Origin: Bacteriovoracaceae bacterium UBA2428
GTDB lineage: Bacteria > Bdellovibrionota > UBA2428
Assembly (NCBI GenBank): GCA_002343545.1
Contig: DDRA01000058.1
Span: 636 to 28,240 of the forward strand
Reading direction: 5' to 3'
DNA length: 27,605 bases
The notes beneath the pieces are model-generated. The model saw nothing but the letters and a program-made list of their open reading frames with translations. It was not told where the DNA came from and searched no databases. Shown piece by piece: positions 7,717 through 14,841 of this stretch. Each line of letters starts with the position of its first letter. The first letter of the stretch is position 1. The translations under genes and the position numbers were made by a program.

Positions 7717-8826
7717 ATGATGTTGAACCGCTTCGAGGTGAGAAATCGCGTCGCAAAGTCCTTCGCCTCCGCGCGCCCGTGGAACGGGCTCGTGAGGTTC
7801 GGCGCGCTTTGTCTGGGACTCGCGACGATGGAAACCCGCTCGGCTCAGTTCGGGCCCGTGTTTCCGTCCCATCGCTTTCCCACCGACGAATCCTTCCACG
7901 CCACCTATCGCGCGCTTCGGGCGTCGAGCGGTTGGAACTTCGTCGAGCCGCTCGAGCTCAACCGCTTGCTGAACGACTCCGAGATCGGCGTCACGAAGCA
8001 CGAACTCCAGCTCGAGTACCAACCGAACCGGGCGCTTTCCATCGGCGGGATCCTGAGCTTCGACCAAACCTCGATCGCCGAGAAAACCCGTTCCCTTTCG
8101 GCGTCGGGTCTCGGCGACCAGCGATTCTGGTCGGAGTATCGTTTCTACGACGAACCCGGCTCCTCGATCGGCCTGGGTCTCGTCATCAAGTTTCCGGCCT
8201 ACGAGAACAAGGCCGCGACGACGGGAGGGCTGGCGACCTTCCCGGGCGACGCGCAGACGGACTACACGGCGCTCGCGACCGCCGAGTTCTGGCCCAACGA
8301 GACGTTCCGCTTGCGCACGAATTTTGGCTATACGTTCCGCAGCGAAGGTTTCTCGGACGAGCTTCCGTTCTTGCTCTCGGCGGGATTCGTCATTCCGAAG
8401 TTCGAGATCGATCTTCGTATCCGCGGAAATCTCACGTTGAACAGCGACTCCTTTACCGACGACACGCTCTCGTCCTTGCGGAGCGCCTTCGGAAACTCCG
8501 ATTACGTCTTTTCGCCCGACCCGCGCCTCGTCATCGTGAATCCTTCCGTCGAATTCTGGATCAATCCGACTTGGGCGGTGGGAATCGATTTTCAGTACGC
8601 CCTAATGGGCGTGCACGCGCCTTCCTTCAGCCAATACGGCCTGCATCTGACCTACCGTTGGGCGAAAACCCACCGTCGCCAGACCCGAACCTTCAAGGAA
8701 GTCGACATCGGAACCGACCAGGAAAGCGGGACCTTCCAAGGCGAAGAGCAAGACAAGGTTCGCGAGTTGCGCCCGGAAGACCCCTCGCCCATTCGACCCG
8801 AACCCGAAGAAGAAGCCTTCGACTAG
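7717..8826 (+). CDS. Putative outer-membrane beta-barrel protein with acidic tail
   Basis: Unrecognised protein of about 369 residues. After a long, basic N-terminal region (possible signal cut near residue 43, RSAQF) the body consists of alternating strands rich in aromatic and small residues (YQPNRALSIGGIL, LGLVIKFPAYEN, FRLRTNFGYTFRSEGF, WAVGIDFQYALMG), as in outer-membrane channel or transporter-like barrels. The barrel ends with QYGLHLTYRW. About 60 hydrophilic residues follow, the last 40 strongly acidic, which is unusual because most barrels end at the last strand. Start choice is open between ATG 7717 and 7720: GAAGGA abuts 7717, while TGTAAT at 7703-7708 is 8 nt upstream and fits the leaderless pattern of neighbouring genes. 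It may be co-transcribed with the lipoprotein gene 28 nt upstream. Confidence 0.7.
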   Translation: MMLNRFEVRNRVAKSFASARPWNGLVRFGALCLGLATMETRSAQFGPVFPSHRFPTDESFHATYRALRASSGWNFVEPLELNRLLNDSEIGVTKHELQLEYQPNRALSIGGILSFDQTSIAEKTRSLSASGLGDQRFWSEYRFYDEPGSSIGLGLVIKFPAYENKAATTGGLATFPGDAQTDYTALATAEFWPNETFRLRTNFGYTFRSEGFSDELPFLLSAGFVIPKFEIDLRIRGNLTLNSDSFTDDTLSSLRSAFGNSDYVFSPDPRLVIVNPSVEFWINPTWAVGIDFQYALMGVHAPSFSQYGLHLTYRWAKTHRRQTRTFKEVDIGTDQESGTFQGEEQDKVRELRPEDPSPIRPEPEEEAFD

Positions 8827-8850
8827 CCGTCCGTCGGGCTAAAGCCCCCC

Positions 8851-9492
8851 CTAGAGCGCGCGTAGCTGCTCGATGAGGGTGCGGGTGTTCTGCGCCTGGG
8901 CGTTGTCCCCCAAGCAGACTTGGGCCTTCTCCAGACGCTCGAGAATCAAACGATGGGGGCCTTCGCGCAGTTCAGCCTCGCGCAGAACCGCGAGCGCGGA
9001 AGCGCAATCGTTCTGCTCCAGGAGTCGGCGCGCTCTCTCGAGCTTTCCGGCCGAATCTTCGTAGAAGAAAAGTGAATCCAAGTGACCCGACCAGACGCCG
9101 TTCAACCAAACGCAGGTACCACCCTTGGCGTTCGATCGACAATCCGCTTTTCGAGCGATGTCCTGGACGAGGGTACGAAGTCCCGCGCGATCGCGTTTTC
9201 GGACTTCGATCTCGACGAGACGAGCCAGCAGCGGGATGCGTTCGAGTCGTTCGTCCAACACCCGCGCGCGCATCGTCTGGAGGCCTTGGGAATCGCGTTC
9301 GGCCTCGAGGAACTCGAGCGCCTGAAGCCAAACCTCGTTCTCGCGATCGTCGGGGGCAGGCGCGGAGACTTTGGGGCGAGGCGTTCGCCGCGAGGAAGGA
9401 GCCCCTCGCGCGAAAGGAGCGAGTACGAAAAAAGCCGCGACCCCCGAGAGGATCGCGGCTTGACGGCCGATTCGCACGGAAGCGGCTCGCAT
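8851..9492 (-). CDS. Exported helical (TPR-like) protein of unknown function
   Basis: Unrecognised 213-residue protein. It has an N-terminal signal (hydrophobic stretch about 12-26, cut near ARG-AP), a Pro/Arg-rich linker, and then helical segments with TPR-like spacing (LQALEFLEAERDSQGLQTM, LARLVEIEVRKRDRAGLRTL, LLEQNDCASALAVLREAEL). Four Cys in the mature part may form disulfides. It starts 13 nt after the stop of the gene at 9506-10102 on the same strand, so the two are probably one operon; AAGG 12 nt before the ATG is only a weak ribosome site. It converges on the barrel gene that ends at 8826 with a 24-nt gap and no clear terminator. No function is assigned. Confidence 0.65.
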   Translation of the reverse strand: MRAASVRIGRQAAILSGVAAFFVLAPFARGAPSSRRTPRPKVSAPAPDDRENEVWLQALEFLEAERDSQGLQTMRARVLDERLERIPLLARLVEIEVRKRDRAGLRTLVQDIARKADCRSNAKGGTCVWLNGVWSGHLDSLFFYEDSAGKLERARRLLEQNDCASALAVLREAELREGPHRLILERLEKAQVCLGDNAQAQNTRTLIEQLRAL

Positions 9493-9505
9493 CGGAATCG
9501 TCGCC

Positions 9506-10102
9506 TTAGCGGCTGCCGAAACGCTGGAGGATCATCGAGATCGGACCGAACTGCGATTCGATCTTGGTCTTGAGCATGCCGTCGAGGTTGACGTCGATCG
9601 GGTTCACCCAAGCTTCGATGGTTTGCGTACCTTGTTGACCGGTGACTTTCGCCTTCACGTAGAAGCAATCGAAGGTGCCGGCCGGAACCGTGACCGTCGT
9701 TTCGGATTGCTCGATGATTTCCATGTCGCCGCCGGCCTTGGGATCTTCTTCCTTGCCGTTCACGATGAGGCGAAGGACTTCGCCGTTCGCGCGGTTGATG
9801 AGCGCTTCGGTCGTTTGGTTCTGGCCGAGCAGCTGCATCGTCGTCTTCAACCAGACGGCGTTTTGCGCCGGTTCATCCTTGGTGGCTTCCTTGCGGCCCG
9901 TGCCGGGGAGGATGAAATCAATCTTGATCTCGTGGAAATCGCCGACCTTCCAACGAATGGCGTTGGCCGTCTGCGCATCGAGAACTCCCTGAACCGCTTG
10001 AAAGACTTTCTGGACTTCGAGCGCGGGAACCGAGACCTCGGCTTGCGCGAGACCCGTCGCGAAGAAAGCCGCGAGCACGAACCCCTTGGTGAAACGGAAC
10101 AT
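9506..10102 (-). CDS. Exported beta-rich protein of unknown function (DUF3108/TapB-like style)
   Basis: Periplasmic protein of 198 residues with a clear signal peptide (MFRFTKGFVLAAFFATG, cut near AQA-EV). The mature part is beta-rich, with the stretch TVTVPAGTFDCFYVKAKV and a later EAWVNPIDV segment. The V-P-A-G-T-F-x-C pattern recurs in periplasmic sheet proteins of the DUF3108/TapB-like kind, but I cannot place it firmly. The ATG at 10100-10102 is chosen over an upstream in-frame ATG because GGGAGG lies 4 nt before it and it begins the signal peptide exactly. It leads a two-gene operon with 8851-9492. A candidate promoter and a hairpin that could compete with the ribosome site lie just upstream. 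Confidence 0.75.
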   Translation of the reverse strand: MFRFTKGFVLAAFFATGLAQAEVSVPALEVQKVFQAVQGVLDAQTANAIRWKVGDFHEIKIDFILPGTGRKEATKDEPAQNAVWLKTTMQLLGQNQTTEALINRANGEVLRLIVNGKEEDPKAGGDMEIIEQSETTVTVPAGTFDCFYVKAKVTGQQGTQTIEAWVNPIDVNLDGMLKTKIESQFGPISMILQRFGSR

Positions 10103-10114
10103 AGTACCTCCCTT

Positions 10115-10130
10115 GGGAGCGATGGCTCCC
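10115..10130 (-). promoter_or_regulatory. Hairpin just before a ribosome binding site
   Basis: GGGAGC and GCTCCC form six perfect pairs around a CATC loop, ending 2 nt before the AAGGGAGG ribosome site (GGGAGG at 10107-10112) of the gene starting at 10102. The first arm itself resembles the ribosome site, so a decoy or switch is possible; this is inference. Confidence 0.4.
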
Positions 10131-10144
10131 ATTTCAATGGCTAG

Positions 10145-10173
10145 AGGTTATGCCCGCTCCCGGAGAAAATCAA
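10145..10173 (-). promoter_or_regulatory. Candidate promoter of the 10102-8851 operon
   Basis: On the minus strand TTGATT (10168-10173) and TAACCT (10145-10150) are separated by 17 bp. RNA would start near 10138 and give a leader of about 36 nt containing the hairpin at 10115-10130. The -10 match is weak. Confidence 0.35.
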
Positions 10174-10193
10174 AAAACGCCGCGTCGCAGAAC

Positions 10194-10230
10194 AAAAAGA
10201 AAAACCCGATGTTCCTTTCGGAACACCGGG
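10194..10230 (-). terminator. Rho-independent terminator of the porin-like gene
   Basis: Read on the minus strand, an 11-position stem with one mismatch (CCCGGTGTTCC against GGAACATCGGG, loop GAAA, 10205-10230) is followed by a T-rich run broken by one C (10204-10194). It lies about 100 nt after the stop codon of the gene at 10330-11616. Confidence 0.85.
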
Positions 10231-10329
10231 CCTTCCACGTTGCGCTCCGTAAAGCTACCGATGGAAATCTCTAAAGAAAGTCTGGCTGCTCAATCGTTGT
10301 CGTACCGTTCCTTACCACAACGTAGAAGA

Positions 10330-11616
10330 CTAGAAGCTAAGCGCACCCCGGACCTGGAAACCCCAAGCCGTCTGGGAGGCGGCACCGAAGCCGGCGCCCG
10401 GAAAGAGAAGTCCCAAACCGACGTTCGTCTTGAAGTTCTCGTACCAGTGCTGATCCATGTAGATATCGGTTTCGACGCCGAGCAATTTGCCGGCCGCGGT
10501 GCCTTTGTTCGCGAGAAGGCCGTAACCGATGTCCATACCGAGCGAGATCTTCGTGTTCACGAAGTCGTAAGCCATGCCCCAGGTATTCAACACCGCGCCC
10601 GAGCCGCCGCCGATCGCGCTGCCCACCGGCACGCCGGCCACGCCACCGCGCCATTCCGAAGCCGGAGCGGCGGGACCGATCGACTGACGATAGAGAAGCA
10701 TCAAAGGGCGATAGTTCGGATGAAAACGGAAGGAACCCGTCGAGTTGCCCGATGCGAACGCGAGGTCCGTGTTGAAACGCCAAGCGCCGGGCATGTAGTC
10801 GATCTGCGCTAGCACGCCCTGGGTCGAGTTCTTGCCTTCTTCGGACACGGTGACGAACTCTCCGCCCAGCTGGAAGGCGCCGAAGCGACGACGAGCAAAG
10901 ATGGACAAGTCGTTCTGATCGTCGAGCCCCAGAACCGTCTTCGCGCCGACGTTGCGAACGCGACGGGCGAAGAGCAAACCCACGTCGAAGAGCGACTCGG
11001 GGTTCGAGTAGTCGAGCGAGATCTCGTAGGTCTCGGCATCGTCGCCTTCGTCGTTGACCGAGCCTTCGGCTTCTTTTTCGTAACCGAGGTTCAAGCCCAG
11101 GTTACCCAGCATCGCCTGAAACCCGAGGCGATCGACCGTCGTGCCGAAGTCGTCCGCGACGTCGTTACCCGGGTGATAGAGGACGCCAAGGCCCCAGGTC
11201 TTCGGCATGCGGCCGGCCCGGAAGATGCCCCAGTCACTGGCCCATTCCAGCCAAACCCGGCGAAGATCAACGGCCGAACGGCCGTTCAAGACATGAGATT
11301 GCGAATCGAGCGGGGAACCGGCGGCCTGCGGGCCGGTAACGGGCGAGGCGCCACCCAGCACGAGAGCCACGAGCTCGGACCGAATCGAGAAGCGGTCATC
11401 GACGATGACGTCGGGCCGCAAGCGGAAGCGGTTATCGATGAACGCCGTCGTGTCGCCCGTACCGGGGCGTTGTCCGGCCGAGACATCCAGATTTTGGAAA
11501 AGATTGGCCCCGAAACGGTAGTCACCCGACAAGCTAAACGAGGCAGCTTGCGCGGAAAACGAAACGATCGAGAGAGCTACAGCGAGAGTTTTCAATTGAA
11601 GCGCTTGATTTTCCAT
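10330..11616 (-). CDS. Porin-like outer-membrane beta-barrel protein
   Basis: Predicted outer-membrane channel of 428 residues. A signal peptide (cut near SAQA-AS) leads to a first strand FSLSGDYRFGANLF. Repeated amphipathic strands with Gly/aromatic turns follow (VWLEWASDWGIFRAGRMPKTWG, NLGLNLGYEKEAEG, DVGLLFARRVRN), and the final strand ends in Phe (FQVRGALSF), the C-terminal aromatic that the BAM machinery recognises. The R-A-G-R-x-P-x-x-W-G segment resembles porin-type proteins that have a conserved strand before the first large loop. It may form a 16- or 18-stranded barrel; substrate is unknown. The gene is monocistronic, with a TTGACA promoter, a leader of three consecutive hairpins and its own terminator, which suggests strong, regulated expression. 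Confidence 0.82.
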   Translation of the reverse strand: MENQALQLKTLAVALSIVSFSAQAASFSLSGDYRFGANLFQNLDVSAGQRPGTGDTTAFIDNRFRLRPDVIVDDRFSIRSELVALVLGGASPVTGPQAAGSPLDSQSHVLNGRSAVDLRRVWLEWASDWGIFRAGRMPKTWGLGVLYHPGNDVADDFGTTVDRLGFQAMLGNLGLNLGYEKEAEGSVNDEGDDAETYEISLDYSNPESLFDVGLLFARRVRNVGAKTVLGLDDQNDLSIFARRRFGAFQLGGEFVTVSEEGKNSTQGVLAQIDYMPGAWRFNTDLAFASGNSTGSFRFHPNYRPLMLLYRQSIGPAAPASEWRGGVAGVPVGSAIGGGSGAVLNTWGMAYDFVNTKISLGMDIGYGLLANKGTAAGKLLGVETDIYMDQHWYENFKTNVGLGLLFPGAGFGAASQTAWGFQVRGALSF

Positions 11617-11617
11617 C

Positions 11618-11717
11618 GGGATCTTTCATCCCACCTCTTCGGTGAAGGCCACCGAAAACGTATCGAGCCTCGCGTTGCAAACCGGGGGAGTGGTTTATTG
11701 CAACAACGAGGCTCGAT
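11618..11717 (-). promoter_or_regulatory. Structured leader of the porin-like gene: three consecutive hairpins
   Basis: Three perfect or near-perfect inverted repeats follow one another. The distal one pairs ATCGAGCCTCG (11662-11672) with CGAGGCTCGAT (11707-11717), 11 perfect pairs, with a further TTGCAA pairing inside (11675-11680 with 11698-11703). The middle one pairs TTCGGTG (11638-11644) with CACCGAA (11650-11656), 7 pairs. The proximal one pairs GGGAT (11618-11622) with ATCCC (11628-11632), 5 pairs, and touches the start codon. The GAGGTGG ribosome site lies between the last two. Both flanking genes point away from this region, so the long hairpin cannot be an ordinary terminator. Confidence 0.6.
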
Positions 11718-11739
11718 CCTTGTTGTTAGGTCATCTTCA

Positions 11740-11768
11740 GTCGTATTCGACGTTCGCACGACTGTCAA
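11740..11768 (-). promoter_or_regulatory. Promoter of the porin-like gene with an overlapping dyad
   Basis: On the minus strand a perfect TTGACA (11763-11768) is followed after 17 bp by TACGAC (11740-11745, weak -10). The inverted repeat AGTCGT (11739-11744) / ACGACT (11758-11763) spans the spacer and could be an operator. RNA starting near 11733 would carry the whole hairpin leader, about 117 nt. Confidence 0.5.
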
Positions 11769-11845
11769 TGACACTACCCTACATGGTGTGACCATATAAA
11801 TGCGTTGAGTCGACAAATTCGCTAAGCGCTCTGAAAGATTAGGCC

Positions 11846-11851
11846 TATCCT
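11846..11851 (+). promoter_or_regulatory. -10 box at the PBP1b-type start
   Basis: TATCCT ends 6 nt before the GTG at 11858, which fits RNA starting at that codon. A stronger TATAAA at 11795-11800 with ATGACA upstream at a 21-bp spacing is an alternative that would give a leader of about 50 nt. Confidence 0.4.
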
Positions 11852-11857
11852 GTGGGA

Positions 11858-13948
11858 GTGAAAAAGAGCGGCCTTATTTTCGTCGGATTCGCATTACTGG
11901 GGATGGCCTTTGCCCCTCTCGCGGGACTCGCGATCTGGATCTGGCGTATCGACCAAAGCTGGTCGCCGCTCGTCGAACCTCGTCTGCGCGAACGACAACA
12001 AATCGGCTCCATTCGAGTCCTCGCGCAAACTTCCACCGGGGAGGCGAAGTGGATCGGGTCGCTGAACGCCGGTCGCATGGAAGAAAGGCAGCCCCTCAAG
12101 ATCGGCGACGTGCCTCCCCTTCTTGTCCAGTCGATCGTCGTGCTCGAAGACCCTCGCTTCCTGGACCACCAGGGCTTCGACATCCTGGGGATCTTCCGGG
12201 CCGCCCTCGTGAACGTCCGCAAGATGCGGGTCGCGCAAGGCGGAAGCACGATCACGCAACAGCTCGTGAAGAACATCTTCCTCACGAACGAACGGACGCT
12301 TTCGCGCAAGTTCACGGAGCTCGTCTTGGCCGCGCTCGTCGAGAAACGTTTCTCGAAGGACGAGATCCTCGAAGCCTACATGAACGAAGTTTACCTGGGC
12401 CAATTGGGCTCGGTCGAAATCCGCGGCGTCGGCCGCGCGGCGGAGTACTACTTCGGCCGCAAAGTCGATCAGCTCGAGCTTCCCGAGATGGCCTTGCTCG
12501 CGGCCATGATCGCAGGTCCGGGGGTCTACTCGCCTTGGCGCGCGCCCGAAAAAACCAAAGCCCGACGCGATCGCGTTCTGCGCTCCCTGCTCGATCACAA
12601 CCTCATCCTGGCCGAAGAGTTCGATCGCGCCGTCGCAAAACCCCTGCCGGGTCCGACGCAATTCCTCGCCCCGGTTCGCGCGGCCTACCTGTTGGACGCG
12701 CTCCGCGAACGTCTCTTCGCCGAGAAAGGAGAAGCCGAGCTCATGAAGGGCGGCTTCGACGTCACGCTCTCCCTGGATTTGGAGCTGCAGGAAGCCGCCG
12801 AAAAAACCCTCTCCGAAGCGGCCGGCGGATGGGAAGCGGCCCAGCAAGGACTCCTCGTCGCCGCCGATCCGCGCGACTGCCGCATCCGTTTTTACGTCGG
12901 CGGCACCGACTACCGACTCACGCAGCTCGATCGGGTCCGCCAAAGCCGCCGTCCGATCGGATCGCTCATGAAGCCCCTCGAGATCGCTCCCCTCCTGGAG
13001 AGCGATCCCGAACTTAATCTCGGCTCCAAACTCGACGACTCGCCTTTGGATTGGAGCTACGACAACGGACGCGGGCGCTGGCGTCCTTCCAACTACGACG
13101 AAAAATTCCGCGGTCCCGTGACCCTGCGAAAAGCCGTCGAGGAGTCCTTGAACGTCCCCATCGCGCGGATCTTCTTCGATCGCCAGCCCGACGGAAACCT
13201 GGTCGATATCCTGGACCCGCTGCGCGCCATGGGGCTGAACATCCCGTCCGAACGCGCTCTGCCGTCGGCCGTCCTTGGCGCCATCGACCAAACGCCGCTG
13301 CAGACGCTCACGGCCTACGTGAAGCTCGCCCGACGCGCGATGGGACTCGCGCCCGACGCCGCCGATCTCGGTTGCGAGCTCGATTTCTTGGTCGAAGAGA
13401 AAGATCCCAAGAAAGCCCCCGCGGAGCCTATCGACCCGGAAGACGCCTTCGGTCAGAAAGGCGCGCGGCTCACGATCGCCGCGCTCGAAGGTGCGCTCCG
13501 ACGGGGCACTTCCCGCGCACTCGGCACGCTCCTTCCGGTCGATCAGGAGTGGGCCGGTAAAACCGGCACGAGCTCCGACAAACGCGACTCATGGTACGCG
13601 CTCCTCTCGCCCGAGCTCGTGGTGATCGGCTGGGTCGGGCGCGACGACAACCTGCAAACCGGGTTGACCGGCGCTTCGGGAGCCCTGCCGCTCGTCTCGA
13701 AAGTCGCCCTCCGCTACGCCCAACGTCCTATCGAGAAGAACTTGCGGTGGCCGGTCGTGGCCGGACTGGAATGGAAGGCTCTCTCGACGACGGGCTTCTG
13801 CCGTCCGGCCAACATCCAGTCCCAGATGATCGAGTCGACGCAAAGCGCGCCCACGACGACGCCGCCTCCGGCGACCTTCCGCTACCAAGAGGCGGACTAT
13901 ACGATGGAGTTATTCCGTAGCGACGCGATGCCGCCGGAGTGCCGTTAA
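11858..13948 (+). CDS. mrcB: Class A penicillin-binding protein, PBP1b type
   Basis: Bifunctional murein synthase that polymerises lipid II and cross-links the strands, anchored in the inner membrane. About 696 residues. One N-terminal membrane segment (about 5-27) is followed by a GT51 glycosyltransferase with VVLEDPRF (catalytic Glu97), HQGFD, QGGSTITQQLVKN, the RKFTELVLA block and the PBP1b-like YLGQLGSVEIRG. The transpeptidase has SLMK with nucleophile Ser369, Ser430-Leu-Asn432 and Lys568-Thr-Gly, so all three penicilloyl-enzyme motifs are intact. It is shorter than E. coli PBP1b (844), mostly because of a short N-terminus and a small C-terminal end. GTG at 11858 is favoured by the -10 box; GTG at 11852 adds two residues. 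The next two genes follow closely and probably share its transcript. Confidence 0.9.
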   Translation: MKKSGLIFVGFALLGMAFAPLAGLAIWIWRIDQSWSPLVEPRLRERQQIGSIRVLAQTSTGEAKWIGSLNAGRMEERQPLKIGDVPPLLVQSIVVLEDPRFLDHQGFDILGIFRAALVNVRKMRVAQGGSTITQQLVKNIFLTNERTLSRKFTELVLAALVEKRFSKDEILEAYMNEVYLGQLGSVEIRGVGRAAEYYFGRKVDQLELPEMALLAAMIAGPGVYSPWRAPEKTKARRDRVLRSLLDHNLILAEEFDRAVAKPLPGPTQFLAPVRAAYLLDALRERLFAEKGEAELMKGGFDVTLSLDLELQEAAEKTLSEAAGGWEAAQQGLLVAADPRDCRIRFYVGGTDYRLTQLDRVRQSRRPIGSLMKPLEIAPLLESDPELNLGSKLDDSPLDWSYDNGRGRWRPSNYDEKFRGPVTLRKAVEESLNVPIARIFFDRQPDGNLVDILDPLRAMGLNIPSERALPSAVLGAIDQTPLQTLTAYVKLARRAMGLAPDAADLGCELDFLVEEKDPKKAPAEPIDPEDAFGQKGARLTIAALEGALRRGTSRALGTLLPVDQEWAGKTGTSSDKRDSWYALLSPELVVIGWVGRDDNLQTGLTGASGALPLVSKVALRYAQRPIEKNLRWPVVAGLEWKALSTTGFCRPANIQSQMIESTQSAPTTTPPPATFRYQEADYTMELFRSDAMPPECR

Positions 13949-13959
13949 GGAGATATTCG

Positions 13960-14532
13960 ATGAAGCTCACCCGAAACCGAGTTCTGCTCCTCCTAGTCGC
14001 GATCCTCGTGGTCGGGGCCTTCCTCGCGTTTCGGAGCTATCGGGCGCGCGAAAAACGCCGCATCGAAGGCCAAGTCGAACTCAACGACAAATCACAGGCG
14101 CGGGTCTTCGCGGTCTTCTCGAACGGCATCGTCCGCGTGACGTACGGCGAACCGAAGGTCATCCGTTGGACGTGCGAAGTCCAAGGATCGGCGTCGGATC
14201 CGACGAAGCCCTTTCCCTTCAAGGGAGAAAGCAAGCTCGATCTGAGCGACTTCGACGGAGTGGATTGCGACCTGACCCTGCCCGATTCCCAGTTCTCCTC
14301 GATCACGGGCGATAATGGTCAAGTCCTCGTGCACGCCCCGAAGTCGAACGTCGAGGTCGCGCTCGGAAACGGCCAAATCCGCTTTTACCCGGGCGAGTTC
14401 TCGCCCTACCGTTTTCAGAACTCGCTTAAAAACGGATCGTCGGATGAGTTTCCGAACTCGGAATCCGCCGATGCCATCTTGATTTCGCTGTCGGTCGAAA
14501 ACGGGCAGCTTTACTACGGTAAGGAAGAATAA
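13960..14532 (+). CDS. Membrane-anchored protein of unknown function
   Basis: Unrecognised 190-residue protein. A basic start (MKLTRNR) and one hydrophobic segment (about 7-24) anchor it or export it. The remainder is a periplasmic beta-rich domain with two Cys (RWTCEVQ and GVDCDLT) suited to a disulfide. The pattern of short alternating strands (FSSITGDNGQVLVHAPKSN) resembles auto-transporter-like or DUF2807-type adhesin repeats (G-x-V-x-V), but the match is loose. The start is set by AAGGAGAT, an excellent ribosome site, 5 nt before the ATG. It begins 11 nt after the PBP1b stop and ends directly before the next gene, so it lies in the PBP operon and may act at the cell wall; that role is inference. 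Confidence 0.7.
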   Translation: MKLTRNRVLLLLVAILVVGAFLAFRSYRAREKRRIEGQVELNDKSQARVFAVFSNGIVRVTYGEPKVIRWTCEVQGSASDPTKPFPFKGESKLDLSDFDGVDCDLTLPDSQFSSITGDNGQVLVHAPKSNVEVALGNGQIRFYPGEFSPYRFQNSLKNGSSDEFPNSESADAILISLSVENGQLYYGKEE

Positions 14533-14841
14533 ATGCCGAAGCTTCGCGATACCCTTATCGAATTCAGCGTCACGCCGCTCGGAGTGGGCGGATCGGTCAG
14601 CGGACACGTCGCCCGTTGCGTAAAGAAGATTCGCGGGTCCGGACTGCCCAACGAGCTTCACTCGATGGGATCGATCGTCGAGGGCACGCTCGAAGAATGC
14701 CTTGATCTGCTGAAATCGTGTATCGAGGACACGCTGACGGATGCTCCGCGGGCGAGCGTGTCGGTCAAGATGGACGTGCGGCCCGGTCAAACGGGCCGCA
14801 TCCGCGCGAAGGTCCAAGCGGTCGAAGAAAAGCTCCGTTAG
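14533..14841 (+). CDS. MTH1187/YkoF-type thiamine-binding family protein
   Basis: Small cytoplasmic protein of 102 residues matching the MTH1187 (Pfam Thiamine_BP, formerly DUF77) family in length and pattern: an opening strand IEFSVTPLGVGGSVSGHVARCVK, then the central SGLPNELHSMGSIVEGTLEECLDLL with the conserved Met-Gly-Thr/Ser-x-x-Glu, and a closing strand SVSVKMDVRPG. Members form ferredoxin-like tetramers and bind thiamine or its pyrimidine; their exact role is unsettled. The start follows the previous stop without a gap and has AAGGAAG as ribosome site. It is the last gene of the PBP1b operon. Its stop overlaps by 4 nt the stop of the convergent gene at 14838. Confidence 0.8.
   Translation: MPKLRDTLIEFSVTPLGVGGSVSGHVARCVKKIRGSGLPNELHSMGSIVEGTLEECLDLLKSCIEDTLTDAPRASVSVKMDVRPGQTGRIRAKVQAVEEKLR

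Noticed and set aside
8827..8850. Hairpin AGCC...GGCT as terminator between the convergent genes at 8826 and 8851
   Set aside because: Only four pairs and no T-run on either strand.
11662..11717. The 11-bp hairpin as a bidirectional terminator
   Set aside because: The genes on both sides start here and point away, so no transcript needs ending, and no proper T-run follows on either strand.
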